Source: RGIG2041 sp045578865 (GTDB lineage Bacteria; Bacillota; Clostridia; UBA1381; UMGS1253). From it: a stretch of DNA of 64,000 nucleotides. The position numbers and the translations under genes were made by a program. The notes under the pieces were generated by a model. That model was not told where the DNA came from, searched no databases, and saw only the letters and a list, made by a program, of their open reading frames with translations. Shown piece after piece: positions 33,729-42,150 of this stretch. The stretch is from positions 1 through 64,000 of the forward strand of contig JAZNLB010000013.1 of the NCBI GenBank assembly GCA_045578865.1. Direction: 5' to 3'. The stretch's first letter is position 1; each line of letters begins with the position of its first letter.

Positions 33729-34349
33729 ATGGAATTTAAGTTTTTTCAAAAGGAATTAGAGTTGCAGTCGAGAGGTTGGATTCCGACCTTCCACGATATC
33801 TCCAAGGAGATTATCGAGATTGTAAAGGCTTCGGGCGTTAAGAACGGTACGGTGACGATTGCATCCCACCACACCACTTGCTCCGTAATGGTACAGGAAT
33901 GTTCCCACGATATCGACTCTTTCGATTTAGAGTACTTGCAGCATGACCTGCTCGATATCATGAGAAAGATGATTCCGGATTACACCAATGAAGGCGACTA
34001 CCGTCATCCGGGCCCGATTCATTCGCAGTTCGGCAGATATGTAAATGAGCCGGGCGACTTTACAAGCATGAACACAGACGGCCATCTCAGAAGTGTATTC
34101 TTCGGCAGAAGCGAAGTTATGACCATTAAAGACGGTGCACTCGACGGTGGTGAATTTGCACATGTTTACTTCGTAGACTGGGATCATGTTCGCGCGCGTC
34201 GCCGTCAGGTAAATGTTACCGTTATGGGTATCGCAGAAGATGTTGCAGACAGAAAGTGGAACAACGGAGAGGTTATCAATACTCTGCGTAAGTTCACCGA
34301 CGAAGAAAAAGCATTCGATGTACACTATACACTCCAGCAGGAAAGATAA
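33729..34349 (+). CDS. YjbQ-family (UPF0047) protein, long variant
   Basis: 206 residues, against about 135-140 for common YjbQ proteins. The family core is visible: SHHTTCSVMVQE at about residues 38-49, an acidic DLLDIMRKMIP segment, HLRSVFFGRSEVMTIKDG, and a final strand region HVRARRRQVNVTVMG. The extra length comes from a segment with YRHPGPIHSQFGRYVNEPGD and a C-terminal tail of about 30 residues. Some YjbQ proteins show weak thiamine phosphate synthase activity; the physiological role is unknown. Its place in the DeoR-controlled operon suggests a step in sugar-phosphate metabolism. Strong AGGAGG site. Confidence 0.85.
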   Translation: MEFKFFQKELELQSRGWIPTFHDISKEIIEIVKASGVKNGTVTIASHHTTCSVMVQECSHDIDSFDLEYLQHDLLDIMRKMIPDYTNEGDYRHPGPIHSQFGRYVNEPGDFTSMNTDGHLRSVFFGRSEVMTIKDGALDGGEFAHVYFVDWDHVRARRRQVNVTVMGIAEDVADRKWNNGEVINTLRKFTDEEKAFDVHYTLQQER

Positions 34350-34363
34350 GGAAAAGCAAAATT

Positions 34364-34399
34364 TAGAGGGCGATGATTCCATCGCCCTCTATTATTTTT
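34364..34399 (+). terminator. Terminator of the TIM-like/SIS/YjbQ operon
   Basis: TAGAGGGCGAT stem with complement around a 6-nt loop, followed by ATTATTTTT. Confidence 0.9.
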
Positions 34400-34545
34400 G
34401 TATCCGGCAGACTTGCGTAGTTTAGCCGATTACCTGCGGACCCCTAAAACGGCTTGGGAGGGATTGCATCCCCCCAAGCCCCCCTGCTGTCCTGTGGCAA
34501 GATTTGAAAATGGAAAATGGAAAATTACGGAGGATTTTTGCAATG

Positions 34546-34574
34546 TTGCATATTTTTGTGTTTGGTGATATACT
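34546..34574 (+). promoter_or_regulatory. Promoter of uvrC
   Basis: TTGCAT and TATACT boxes with 17-bp spacing. No LexA box was noticed nearby. Confidence 0.6.
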
Positions 34575-34620
34575 GATAATTGGATAGATATATCTGATGT
34601 AGGGAAAGGAGGAAGTGTGC

Positions 34621-36474
34621 GTGTTTGATTTTGATTTGCAACTCAAAAAACTGCCGGAAGAGCCGGGTGTGTATTTGATGCACGATAAAAGCGATTCGGT
34701 CATTTATGTCGGCAAGGCAAAGAATTTAAAAAACCGTGTGCGCCAGTATTTTATGCAAAGCAAAAATCACTCTGTCAAGGTGCGGGCGATGGTCAGCCAT
34801 GTGGCGTGGTTTGAATATATCATCACCGACTCGGAACTGGAAGCCTTGGTGCTCGAATGTAACCTGATAAAAAAACACAAACCGCACTACAACATCCTTT
34901 TAAAAGACGATAAGCATTATCCGTATATCAAGGTAACGATGAACGCACCATATCCGCGCATTACGGCAACGCGCACAATGTTGCCGGACGGAGCGAAGTA
35001 TTACGGGCCGTATTCGGGCATGGGCGTGGTGCGCCAGACGCTGGATTTAATTAAAAAAATCTTCCTCATCCCGACTTGTAAAAGAAACTTTCCGCAAGAC
35101 ATTGGCAAGGGCAGACCGTGCCTGAATTTCCAAATTCACAAATGTTTTGCGCCTTGCAGGGGCGAAGTTTCTCAGGCGGAATACAAGAAAGTTTTTGAGC
35201 AGATTTGTATGTTTTTGGACGGTAAAAGCGATGCGGTTGTGCAAAACTTAGAGGTGCAGATGCACAAAGCGGCAGAGGCGATGGAATTTGAAAAAGCGGC
35301 GCAAAAGCGAGACTGTATTGCGGCAATCCGTGCCGTAAACGAACGGCAGAAAATCATTTCTGATGCACAGACGGACCGCGATGTTGCAGACTTTTTATCC
35401 TACGATGATAAGGCGTTTTTCGAGATGTTTTTAATCCGCGGCGGTCGCATGACGGGCAGGCAGAGTTTTCGCATTGACGGCGTGAGTGAGATGACCGATG
35501 GCGAGATTATGACGGAATTTTTAAAACGATATTATACGGAAACGAGTATACTGCCGTGTGAGATTATTTTGGGCTGTGCGCCGGAGGAGGCGGAGATGCT
35601 TTCGCAATATTTGTCCGCTCTGCGTGGCAAAAAGGTGCACCTGACCGTGCCGGTGCGGGGCGAGAAAAAACAGCTTGTAGGTATGCTTTTAAAAAATATT
35701 CAAAACGCGGTGGATGATTACAAAATCGGAGAACTTAAACGCGCCACTGAGCGAGATGTTCTGGAAAAACTGGCGGAGTATGCCAACTTGAAGGTGTTGC
35801 CGAGGCGCATTGAAAGTTACGATATATCCAACACGGGCGGTACGGGAACGGTTGGCGTAATGGTGGTATTTGAAAACGGCGTGGTGAGCAAGGCGGCAAA
35901 GCGAAACTTCCGCATCCAGAGCATCGAGGGGCAAAATGACTATGGCGCAATGCAGGAGGTTATCTGTCGCAGAATGCAACGCGCACAAGCCGAACTTTCG
36001 GCGATTGCGGCGGGCACGCTGGATAAAAAAGATGCAAAATTTTTGCCGCTTCCCGATTTGATGCTCATTGACGGCGGTACGGGCCATGTAAATGCCGTGC
36101 GTGAGGCACTTGTGCCCTTTGCGCCCGACTTTGCTGTTTTGGGTATGCAAAAAGACGACCGCCATCGGTTTTCTGCCCTGATGGACGGGCAGGTCGAAAT
36201 TGAATTACCGAACAATTCGGCGGCGTATCGCTTAATCGGTGCAATTTGTGAGGAAACGCACAATGCGGCTATCGGCTATCACAAAAAGGTGCGTAAGCAA
36301 AATGCTTTTCGCTCCGAACTTTCGGAAATTTCGGGCGTGGGCGCGGTGCGTAGAAAACAACTTATGCGTGCATTTGGTTCGCTCGACGCTGTTTCCAAGG
36401 CAAGCGTAGAAGAACTTTTAAAGGCGGGGCTCGATAAGCGCAGCGCACAAAATGTATATGACTATTATCACTAG
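34621..36474 (+). CDS. uvrC: Excinuclease ABC subunit C
   Basis: Makes the dual incision in nucleotide excision repair. 617 residues, typical. In order: GIY-YIG nuclease domain (GVYLM then YVGKAKNLKNRV, residues about 13-45), UVR domain (about 200-235), RNase H-like C-terminal nuclease with ESYDISNTGG and LMLIDGGTGHVNAV, and two helix-hairpin-helix motifs at the end (EISGVGAVRRKQL and ELLKAGLDKRSAQ). The GTG at 34621 is chosen: AGGAGG lies 8 bp before it, while the in-frame GTG two codons earlier is too close. Confidence 0.97.
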   Translation: MFDFDLQLKKLPEEPGVYLMHDKSDSVIYVGKAKNLKNRVRQYFMQSKNHSVKVRAMVSHVAWFEYIITDSELEALVLECNLIKKHKPHYNILLKDDKHYPYIKVTMNAPYPRITATRTMLPDGAKYYGPYSGMGVVRQTLDLIKKIFLIPTCKRNFPQDIGKGRPCLNFQIHKCFAPCRGEVSQAEYKKVFEQICMFLDGKSDAVVQNLEVQMHKAAEAMEFEKAAQKRDCIAAIRAVNERQKIISDAQTDRDVADFLSYDDKAFFEMFLIRGGRMTGRQSFRIDGVSEMTDGEIMTEFLKRYYTETSILPCEIILGCAPEEAEMLSQYLSALRGKKVHLTVPVRGEKKQLVGMLLKNIQNAVDDYKIGELKRATERDVLEKLAEYANLKVLPRRIESYDISNTGGTGTVGVMVVFENGVVSKAAKRNFRIQSIEGQNDYGAMQEVICRRMQRAQAELSAIAAGTLDKKDAKFLPLPDLMLIDGGTGHVNAVREALVPFAPDFAVLGMQKDDRHRFSALMDGQVEIELPNNSAAYRLIGAICEETHNAAIGYHKKVRKQNAFRSELSEISGVGAVRRKQLMRAFGSLDAVSKASVEELLKAGLDKRSAQNVYDYYH

Positions 36475-36483
36475 GAGTTATTT

Positions 36484-37284
36484 ATGCAAACAGGATTTGA
36501 AAGACACACCAAAGGCGAACTGGTGTATTATACCATCCCGTCCTTTACCGAGACAGGGCTGGTACGCCACGGATTTTCCACGCGGCTCGGCGGCGTGAGC
36601 AGTGGCGAGACGGCGACTTTGAATTTGGGATTTCACCGTAAGGATACGAAGGAAAATGTCTATGCAAATTATGGTATTTTTTGTGATGCGCTCGGCATAG
36701 AGCGTGATAAACTGGTACTCTCCCGGCAGGAGCATCATGACGGTATCCGCCGCATTACCGAGGCGGATTGCGGTAAAGGTATGGTGCGCGAAAGTGATAT
36801 TACGGACACGGATGCGTTTATTTGCAACACGCCGGGCGTGCCTGCGGTGGTGTTTTGCGCCGACTGCGTGCCGGTGTTTCTGCTCGATACGAAGAAAAAG
36901 GCATTCGGGCTTGTCCATTCGGGTTGGCGCTCGACCGTGCTTTCCATCGCATCGAAAACGGTACTTAAAATGCAGGAAACCTTCGGCAGCGACAGCGCGG
37001 ATATTATAGCCGCCATCGGTCCGTCTATCGGGCAGTGCCACTTTGAAGTGGACGGCGATGTTGCCGTGCAGTTTGAGAAAAAATATCAAAAGCAGGTCGG
37101 CGCAAAGGTGCATATTGACCTGTGGCGTAGGATTGCAGACCAACTTGTGTCGGTTGGTGTGCACAGGGAGGCGATTACGCTTGCGGGGATTTGCACTTAC
37201 TGTCACAGCGATGAATTTTTCTCCAATCGCGCACATCATGGCAAAATCGGCTTGATGGGCGCTATGATGGAGTTAATAGATTAG
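36484..37284 (+). CDS. pgeF: Peptidoglycan editing factor, laccase-domain (YlmD/YfiH) protein
   Basis: 266 residues, DUF152/laccase domain. Metal and active-site motifs are visible: CADCVPVFLLD, HSGWRSTVLSIASK, and HFEVDGDVAVQF, with CTYCHSDEFFSNRAHHGKIG at the C-terminus. Members were named polyphenol oxidases; in E. coli PgeF prevents misincorporation of L-Ser into muropeptides, and others act on purine nucleosides. It lies 9 bp after uvrC and is probably co-transcribed with it. Confidence 0.92.
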   Translation: MQTGFERHTKGELVYYTIPSFTETGLVRHGFSTRLGGVSSGETATLNLGFHRKDTKENVYANYGIFCDALGIERDKLVLSRQEHHDGIRRITEADCGKGMVRESDITDTDAFICNTPGVPAVVFCADCVPVFLLDTKKKAFGLVHSGWRSTVLSIASKTVLKMQETFGSDSADIIAAIGPSIGQCHFEVDGDVAVQFEKKYQKQVGAKVHIDLWRRIADQLVSVGVHREAITLAGICTYCHSDEFFSNRAHHGKIGLMGAMMELID

Positions 37285-37294
37285 AAAAAAGAAA

Positions 37295-38863
37295 ATGGTG
37301 TTGATTATGAAAAGAATGTGGGTGTGTGTTTGTGCGGTGCTTTTGTGCGTAAGCCTGTTTTGCGGTTGCGGCTGTGCACCGGACAAACCGGAGGACACAA
37401 CAGAATATAAAGAGGGCGGTTCGGGCGTGATCAGTCTACCGCTGACGCATTTTGATACATTTAATCCGGTGTTGAGTCAGTCCGATACGGTCGCTGATGC
37501 GATGTCTTTGGTGTATGACAGCTTGTATGTGCCTACCGCAGACGGCGGCGCAGAGCCGCGCCTTGCACTAAAAACGCAGATTTCGCCGGACGGGCTTGTG
37601 TATACAGTGCATCTGCGGGATGATGTATATTGGCACGACGGAAAGCAGTTTTCCGCCTATGATGTTTCCTACACTTTATCTGCCATAAAACAGGCGGAGA
37701 CATCGAAACTGAAAAAGTATCTTTACGGCATTGCCTCGTATGAGGCGCTGAGCAATTTTGTACTGCAAATTACGCTGACAGAGCCGGACAGTTGTTTTAT
37801 TTCGCATCTGGATTTTCCGGTGGTTGCGCGCGGTACGGACTGCACGACTGTGCAGGCGGACTACATTCCGATTGGTACGGCGGCGTACCGCTACACGCCC
37901 TCCAAGCCGGGGCGCATACATCTTTTGACAAAATATGATGCGTGCGTCACACGAAAATCCGGTGCGGTGGAGCAGGTGGTTTTAAAGGAAATTCCGAGTG
38001 CGGACAATGTGATGTATGCCCTTGAAAGCCGTGAAATTGAAGCGGTGCATGTAGACAGCAAGCAACTGTGCACATACAGTCCGAAAGGAAATGTAACCAC
38101 GATGGCTTACACCAACCGCACATTTTCGTTTCTGGGTATCCATGCACAGGGTGCGCTGGAAGATAAACGAGTGCGGAGTGCGGTTTCGCTTTTGCTCGAC
38201 CGAGAAAGCATAAAAAACAATGCGCTCTTTGGGCGTTTTGTGCCGTCGATATTGCCGTTTGTCCCCGGCAGCGTATACAATCCGGACAACGAAGCGGCGG
38301 CGCAAGCGGCGCAGGCGGCGGAGCTTTTGCAGGAGGCGGGCTATGAAAAAAGTACTTCCGGCAGATGGCAAAAGGAAACCGAGGACGGCGCAAAAGAACT
38401 TTATATACCTATTTTGGTAAATGCAGACAATGAGATGCGCGTGCGTGCAGCGCAGGAGATTGCAAGGCAACTATCTGCGTTCGGCATCGGCACTTATGTC
38501 GACCAAACGGATTATGAAACCTACGCATTGCGCGTAGAAACATTGGAATACAGTATGTTTTTGGGCGAAACGGTGCTGGGTGATGCGCTGGATGTGGGCG
38601 TGTTTTTAGGCACAATGGCGCGGTTTGCTTCTCCGGGCGATGCTCGTATGGACGCGCTTTTACGGCAGGCACAGACGGCGGTGTCGCAATCGCAGAAAGA
38701 CACGGCATTTTTTGCGCTGGTGGATTCGATTTCGGACGAGGTGCCGATTATATCGCTCGGCTTCGGGCAAAATGCCGTGATTGTAAACGACAGAATTGCA
38801 GGAGAAATCACACCGATTTACGGCGATATCTTTCACGCATTTGAGGCGTGGAATGCCAAGTGA
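37295..38863 (+). CDS. Family-5 extracellular solute-binding lipoprotein
   Basis: 522-residue periplasmic-type binding protein of the DppA/OppA family. The N-terminus is a lipoprotein signal: basic MKRMW, hydrophobic core VCVCAVLLCVSLF, then CGC with Gly before a candidate lipid-modified Cys. Family patterns are FNPVLSQSDTVADAMSLVYD, the DDVYWHDGKQFSAYDV segment, and a C-terminal half with RVRSAVSLLLDRESI. No permease or ATPase genes are adjacent, so its transporter partners lie elsewhere or it is a stand-alone receptor. The start is uncertain: ATG 37295 has a poor site and ATG 37307 is an equal candidate. Confidence 0.88.
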   Translation: MVLIMKRMWVCVCAVLLCVSLFCGCGCAPDKPEDTTEYKEGGSGVISLPLTHFDTFNPVLSQSDTVADAMSLVYDSLYVPTADGGAEPRLALKTQISPDGLVYTVHLRDDVYWHDGKQFSAYDVSYTLSAIKQAETSKLKKYLYGIASYEALSNFVLQITLTEPDSCFISHLDFPVVARGTDCTTVQADYIPIGTAAYRYTPSKPGRIHLLTKYDACVTRKSGAVEQVVLKEIPSADNVMYALESREIEAVHVDSKQLCTYSPKGNVTTMAYTNRTFSFLGIHAQGALEDKRVRSAVSLLLDRESIKNNALFGRFVPSILPFVPGSVYNPDNEAAAQAAQAAELLQEAGYEKSTSGRWQKETEDGAKELYIPILVNADNEMRVRAAQEIARQLSAFGIGTYVDQTDYETYALRVETLEYSMFLGETVLGDALDVGVFLGTMARFASPGDARMDALLRQAQTAVSQSQKDTAFFALVDSISDEVPIISLGFGQNAVIVNDRIAGEITPIYGDIFHAFEAWNAK

Positions 38864-38869
38864 GAATGC

Positions 38870-38899
38870 TTGACTTTTCTATATAAAATGTGGTATACT
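38870..38899 (+). promoter_or_regulatory. Promoter of the yicC-remA-gmk-rpoZ operon
   Basis: TTGACT and TATACT boxes with 18-bp spacing, 61 bp before the start codon. Confidence 0.65.
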
Positions 38900-38959
38900 G
38901 ATTTATCTGAAACTATGTAAATAAAATAAGCCTGAGGCTTAGAGCAGGAGATAAAAAAT

Positions 38960-39838
38960 ATGATTAAAAGTATGACCGGCTACGGCCGTTTTGAAGGCGT
39001 GGTCGAGGACAAGAAGATTTTGGTGGAAATCAAGTCCGTAAATCACCGTTATGCCGACTACAACATCAAGGTGCCGCGCTATTTCGGCTACCTGGAAGAC
39101 AAGGTGCGTGTGTATGCATCCAAGTTTATCAACCGCGGCAAGGTGGACATCTATGTGGCGATGGAAAATTACGGCGAGGCGGATAAGAGAGTCACGCTGG
39201 ATGCAGCGCTTGCGGAAAATTATCTTAGCGTTTTGCGGCAGTTGCGAGATACATTTGACTTGCGCGATGACATCAGTGTTGGTTCCGTAGCGCGTTTTTC
39301 CGATATTTTTCTTACAGAGCGTAAGGAGGAGGATGCAGAGCACATCTGGTCTCTGGTGGAATTTGCACTTTCTCAGGCGATGAACGACTTTATGGAGATG
39401 CGTAAGCGCGAGGGGGAGAGAATGCTTGCAGACTTGCGTGCGCGCAGTGCGTTCATGCTCGAGCGCGTTGCAGAAATTGAGGCGCGTTCGCCGCAATGTG
39501 TGGAGGAATATCGTGCAAAATTGCGTGCGAAACTCACGGAGGTTTTAGAGTCTGCCAATATTGATGAGGCACGCATTTTAACCGAGGCGGCGATTTTTGC
39601 CGACAAGATTGCGGTAGACGAGGAAACAGTGCGTTTGCGAAGCCACTTTGATGAAATGGAAACCATTTTGACCTGCGGCGAGCCGGCAGGCAGAAAACTC
39701 GATTTTCTCATTCAGGAAATCAACCGCGAAATTAACACGACGGGTTCTAAGGCAAATGACATTACAATCGCCAAAATTGTGGTCGATTTGAAAGCGGAAC
39801 TGGAGAAACTGCGTGAGCAGGTACAAAATATCGAGTAG
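38960..39838 (+). CDS. yicC: YicC/YloC-family endoribonuclease
   Basis: 292 residues. The N-terminal MIKSMTGYGR and EIKSVNHRYADYNIKVPR, and the C-terminal GRKLDFLIQEINREINTTGSKAND motif are the two conserved blocks of this family, which was shown to have RNase activity in E. coli and B. subtilis. It begins the standard Firmicutes string yicC-remA-gmk-rpoZ-coaBC-priA-def-fmt. A GCAGGAG site lies upstream of the ATG. Confidence 0.95.
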   Translation: MIKSMTGYGRFEGVVEDKKILVEIKSVNHRYADYNIKVPRYFGYLEDKVRVYASKFINRGKVDIYVAMENYGEADKRVTLDAALAENYLSVLRQLRDTFDLRDDISVGSVARFSDIFLTERKEEDAEHIWSLVEFALSQAMNDFMEMRKREGERMLADLRARSAFMLERVAEIEARSPQCVEEYRAKLRAKLTEVLESANIDEARILTEAAIFADKIAVDEETVRLRSHFDEMETILTCGEPAGRKLDFLIQEINREINTTGSKANDITIAKIVVDLKAELEKLREQVQNIE

Positions 39839-39848
39839 GAGAAGCGTT

Positions 39849-40118
39849 ATGAAACTAATCAATATTGGTTTTGGTAATATTGTGGCGGTCAACCGTCTGG
39901 TGGCGATTGTCAGCCCCGGCTCTGCGCCCGTCAAGCGTATGGTGCAGGAGGCGAGAGAGCAGGGGATGCTCGTCGATGCCGCTTACGGCAGAAGAACGCG
40001 CGCCGTTTTGGTGATGGACAGCGGACATGTTGTACTTTCCGCACTTTTGCCGGAAACGGTGGCAAATCGTATGGATACGGGCATGCCGCAGGGGCAGGAG
40101 GATGAAGATGAAGCATAA
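39849..40118 (+). CDS. remA: Extracellular matrix regulator RemA
   Basis: 89 residues, DUF370. MKLINIGFGNIVAVNRLVAI and the Arg-rich RRTRAVLVMDSGHVVLSAL are the DNA-binding family signature. In B. subtilis RemA activates biofilm matrix and osmoprotection genes; in clostridia its targets are not well known. The ATG at 39849 follows TAGGAG; the gene overlaps gmk by 11 bp. Confidence 0.95.
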   Translation: MKLINIGFGNIVAVNRLVAIVSPGSAPVKRMVQEAREQGMLVDAAYGRRTRAVLVMDSGHVVLSALLPETVANRMDTGMPQGQEDEDEA

Positions 40119-40719
40119 AAAGGGCATTTTAATGGTCATCTCCGGTCCGTCAGGTGCGGGGAAAGGGACTGTCTGCAAGGCACTTTTGCAAAAGCGTGAT
40201 GATGTGGTTTTATCCGTGTCGGCAACTTCCCGCAATCCCAGACCGGGCGAAGTTGACGGCGTGCACTACTTCTTTTTAAGCGAGCAGGCTTTCCGTGAAA
40301 AGATTGATGCAGGACAGATGCTTGAACACGCCGTATTTTGCGGCAATTACTACGGTACGCCGAAAGCGTATGTGGACGAGATGCTCGCCGCAGGCAAGAA
40401 TGTGATTTTGGAAATTGAAGTCCAGGGTGCCATGCATGTGCGCTCGAAGTATCCCGAAGGCGTGTATATTTTTATTTTGCCGCCGTCGATGCAGGAGCTG
40501 GAAAACCGCCTGGTCGGCAGAGGGACGGAAAAAGAGGCTGTGGTCAGAGAGCGCCTTGAAAGAGCGAAGCGCGAATTGGATTACATAAACAAGTACAACT
40601 ATGTGGTTGTCAATGAAGATGTAGATAAAGCGGCAGACGAAATCTGCGCCGTAATCGATGCGGAGCGTTGCCGTTTGGAAAGAAATATTGAATTTATTGA
40701 AGAGGTGTTTGTAAAATGA
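40108..40719 (+). CDS. gmk: Guanylate kinase
   Basis: Phosphorylates GMP to GDP. 203 residues: P-loop SGPSGAGKGT near the N-terminus, GMP-binding SATSRNPRPGEVDGVHYFF, and EIEVQGAMHVR. The second of two neighbouring ATG codons (40108) is chosen because AGGAGG at 40096-40101 touches the first. The ribosome binding site lies inside remA, and the rpoZ start overlaps its stop codon by 4 bp, so the genes are likely coupled in translation. Confidence 0.97.
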   Translation: MKHKKGILMVISGPSGAGKGTVCKALLQKRDDVVLSVSATSRNPRPGEVDGVHYFFLSEQAFREKIDAGQMLEHAVFCGNYYGTPKAYVDEMLAAGKNVILEIEVQGAMHVRSKYPEGVYIFILPPSMQELENRLVGRGTEKEAVVRERLERAKRELDYINKYNYVVVNEDVDKAADEICAVIDAERCRLERNIEFIEEVFVK

Positions 40720-40928
40720 TTTATCCGGCAATTTCAAAACTCGTAGACAAGACAGGTACAAGATACTCGCTGGCCATTTTGACCGCGCGTCGTGCACGCC
40801 AACTCGGCATGCAGAAGGAAGGCGCCTTTGCGGGCAAGTATGATGAGGCGATTTTGGAGGCAATCAGTGAGATTGAATCCGGCACGGTAAAGGCTGTGCC
40901 GAGCCTGAGTGCTGTGCTCAACGACTAA
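40716..40928 (+). CDS. rpoZ: RNA polymerase omega subunit
   Basis: 70-residue omega subunit, which aids assembly of the beta-prime subunit. MIYPAISKLVDKTGTRYSLA and the conserved RRARQL with a following acidic helix identify it. The ATG overlaps the gmk stop (ATGA). Confidence 0.94.
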   Translation: MIYPAISKLVDKTGTRYSLAILTARRARQLGMQKEGAFAGKYDEAILEAISEIESGTVKAVPSLSAVLND

Positions 40929-40950
40929 TTTTCCGAAGGAAGGGAAATTT

Positions 40951-42147
40951 ATGTTAAAAGGCAAATGTGTGGTTATCGGTGTGTGCGGCGGTATTGCCGC
41001 CTATAAGGTTGTTGAAGTTGTCAGCCGATTGAAAAAACTCGGTGCCGAGGTGCATGTTATTATGACCGAAAGTGCCCTGCGCTTTGTCGGCGAACTTACA
41101 TTTCGCACGATGTCGCAAAATCCGGTGGCGGCAGATATGTTTGGTGCGCCGGACCGCTGGGAAGTAGAGCATGTTTCGCTTGCACAGAAGGCGGATTTGT
41201 TTTTGGTCGCACCTGCAACGGCAAACACCATTGCAAAAATGGCTTGCGGTATTGCAGACAATATGCTGACGACGACCTATTTTGCAACACGCGCACCGGT
41301 GCTCATTGCGCCTGCAATGAATAAGAATATGTATACCCACCCCGTAACGGTGGAGAATATGAAAAAGCTCTCGGATGGCGGCTGCAATTTTGTCAATGCC
41401 GGTGAGGGCTTTTTGGCATGTGGCGATACGGGTGTCGGCCGTATGGCTGAGCCGGCTCAAATCGTTGAAGCGGTACTCGATGCGATTGCACATAAAAAGG
41501 ATTTGGCAGGCAAGCGTGTGCTGGTAACGGCAGGTGCAACCGCCGAAGCGATTGACCCGGTGCGCTTTATCACCAATCATTCTTCGGGTAAAATGGGCAT
41601 AAGCCTTGCCCGTGCGGCAAAGCAGCGCGGCGCACAGGTGATTTTGGTGCGCGGTTTGTGTTCTGTGCCGGAGGTGGAGGGCGTAGAAACGGTGCATGTA
41701 CGCAGCGCACAGGAGATGTGCGATGCTGTGCTCCAATATGCGACAGATTGCGACATAATCATTAAAGCGGCGGCAGTAGCAGATTATACACCGATGACGA
41801 CTGCGGAGCACAAGATGAAAAAATCCGATGCAAATTTAGCTTTGGAGCTGAAACGCACAACGGATATTTTAGCTGTCCTTGGCAAGCAAAAGCGGGAAGG
41901 GCAGACGCTGGTCGGTTTTTGCATGGAGACGCAGGATTTGCTTAAAAACGCACAAAAGAAACTGGAAAGTAAAAATTGCGATATGATTGTGGCAAACAGT
42001 TTGACCGAGCCGGGTGCCGGCTTTGGTACGGACACAAATACCATAACGATTATAAAGCGAAGCGGCGAAAAAATTACGCCGGAGAATATGACAAAGGATG
42101 CGCTGGCACACATCATTCTCGATGCGGCGCTCGAAAAGGTAGAATAA
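40951..42147 (+). CDS. coaBC: Bifunctional phosphopantothenoylcysteine decarboxylase/phosphopantothenate-cysteine ligase
   Basis: Two consecutive steps of coenzyme A synthesis. 398 residues. CoaC half (about 1-180): GVCGGIAAYK, the active-site PAMNKNMY and the cysteine-flap ACGDTGVGRM; CoaB half: AGATAEAIDPVRFITN, NHSSGKMG and the dimer-interface lysine region with KMKKSD. AAGGAAGGGAAA precedes the ATG at 40951. priA starts 3 bp after its stop. Confidence 0.96.
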   Translation: MLKGKCVVIGVCGGIAAYKVVEVVSRLKKLGAEVHVIMTESALRFVGELTFRTMSQNPVAADMFGAPDRWEVEHVSLAQKADLFLVAPATANTIAKMACGIADNMLTTTYFATRAPVLIAPAMNKNMYTHPVTVENMKKLSDGGCNFVNAGEGFLACGDTGVGRMAEPAQIVEAVLDAIAHKKDLAGKRVLVTAGATAEAIDPVRFITNHSSGKMGISLARAAKQRGAQVILVRGLCSVPEVEGVETVHVRSAQEMCDAVLQYATDCDIIIKAAAVADYTPMTTAEHKMKKSDANLALELKRTTDILAVLGKQKREGQTLVGFCMETQDLLKNAQKKLESKNCDMIVANSLTEPGAGFGTDTNTITIIKRSGEKITPENMTKDALAHIILDAALEKVE

Positions 42148-42150
42148 AAA

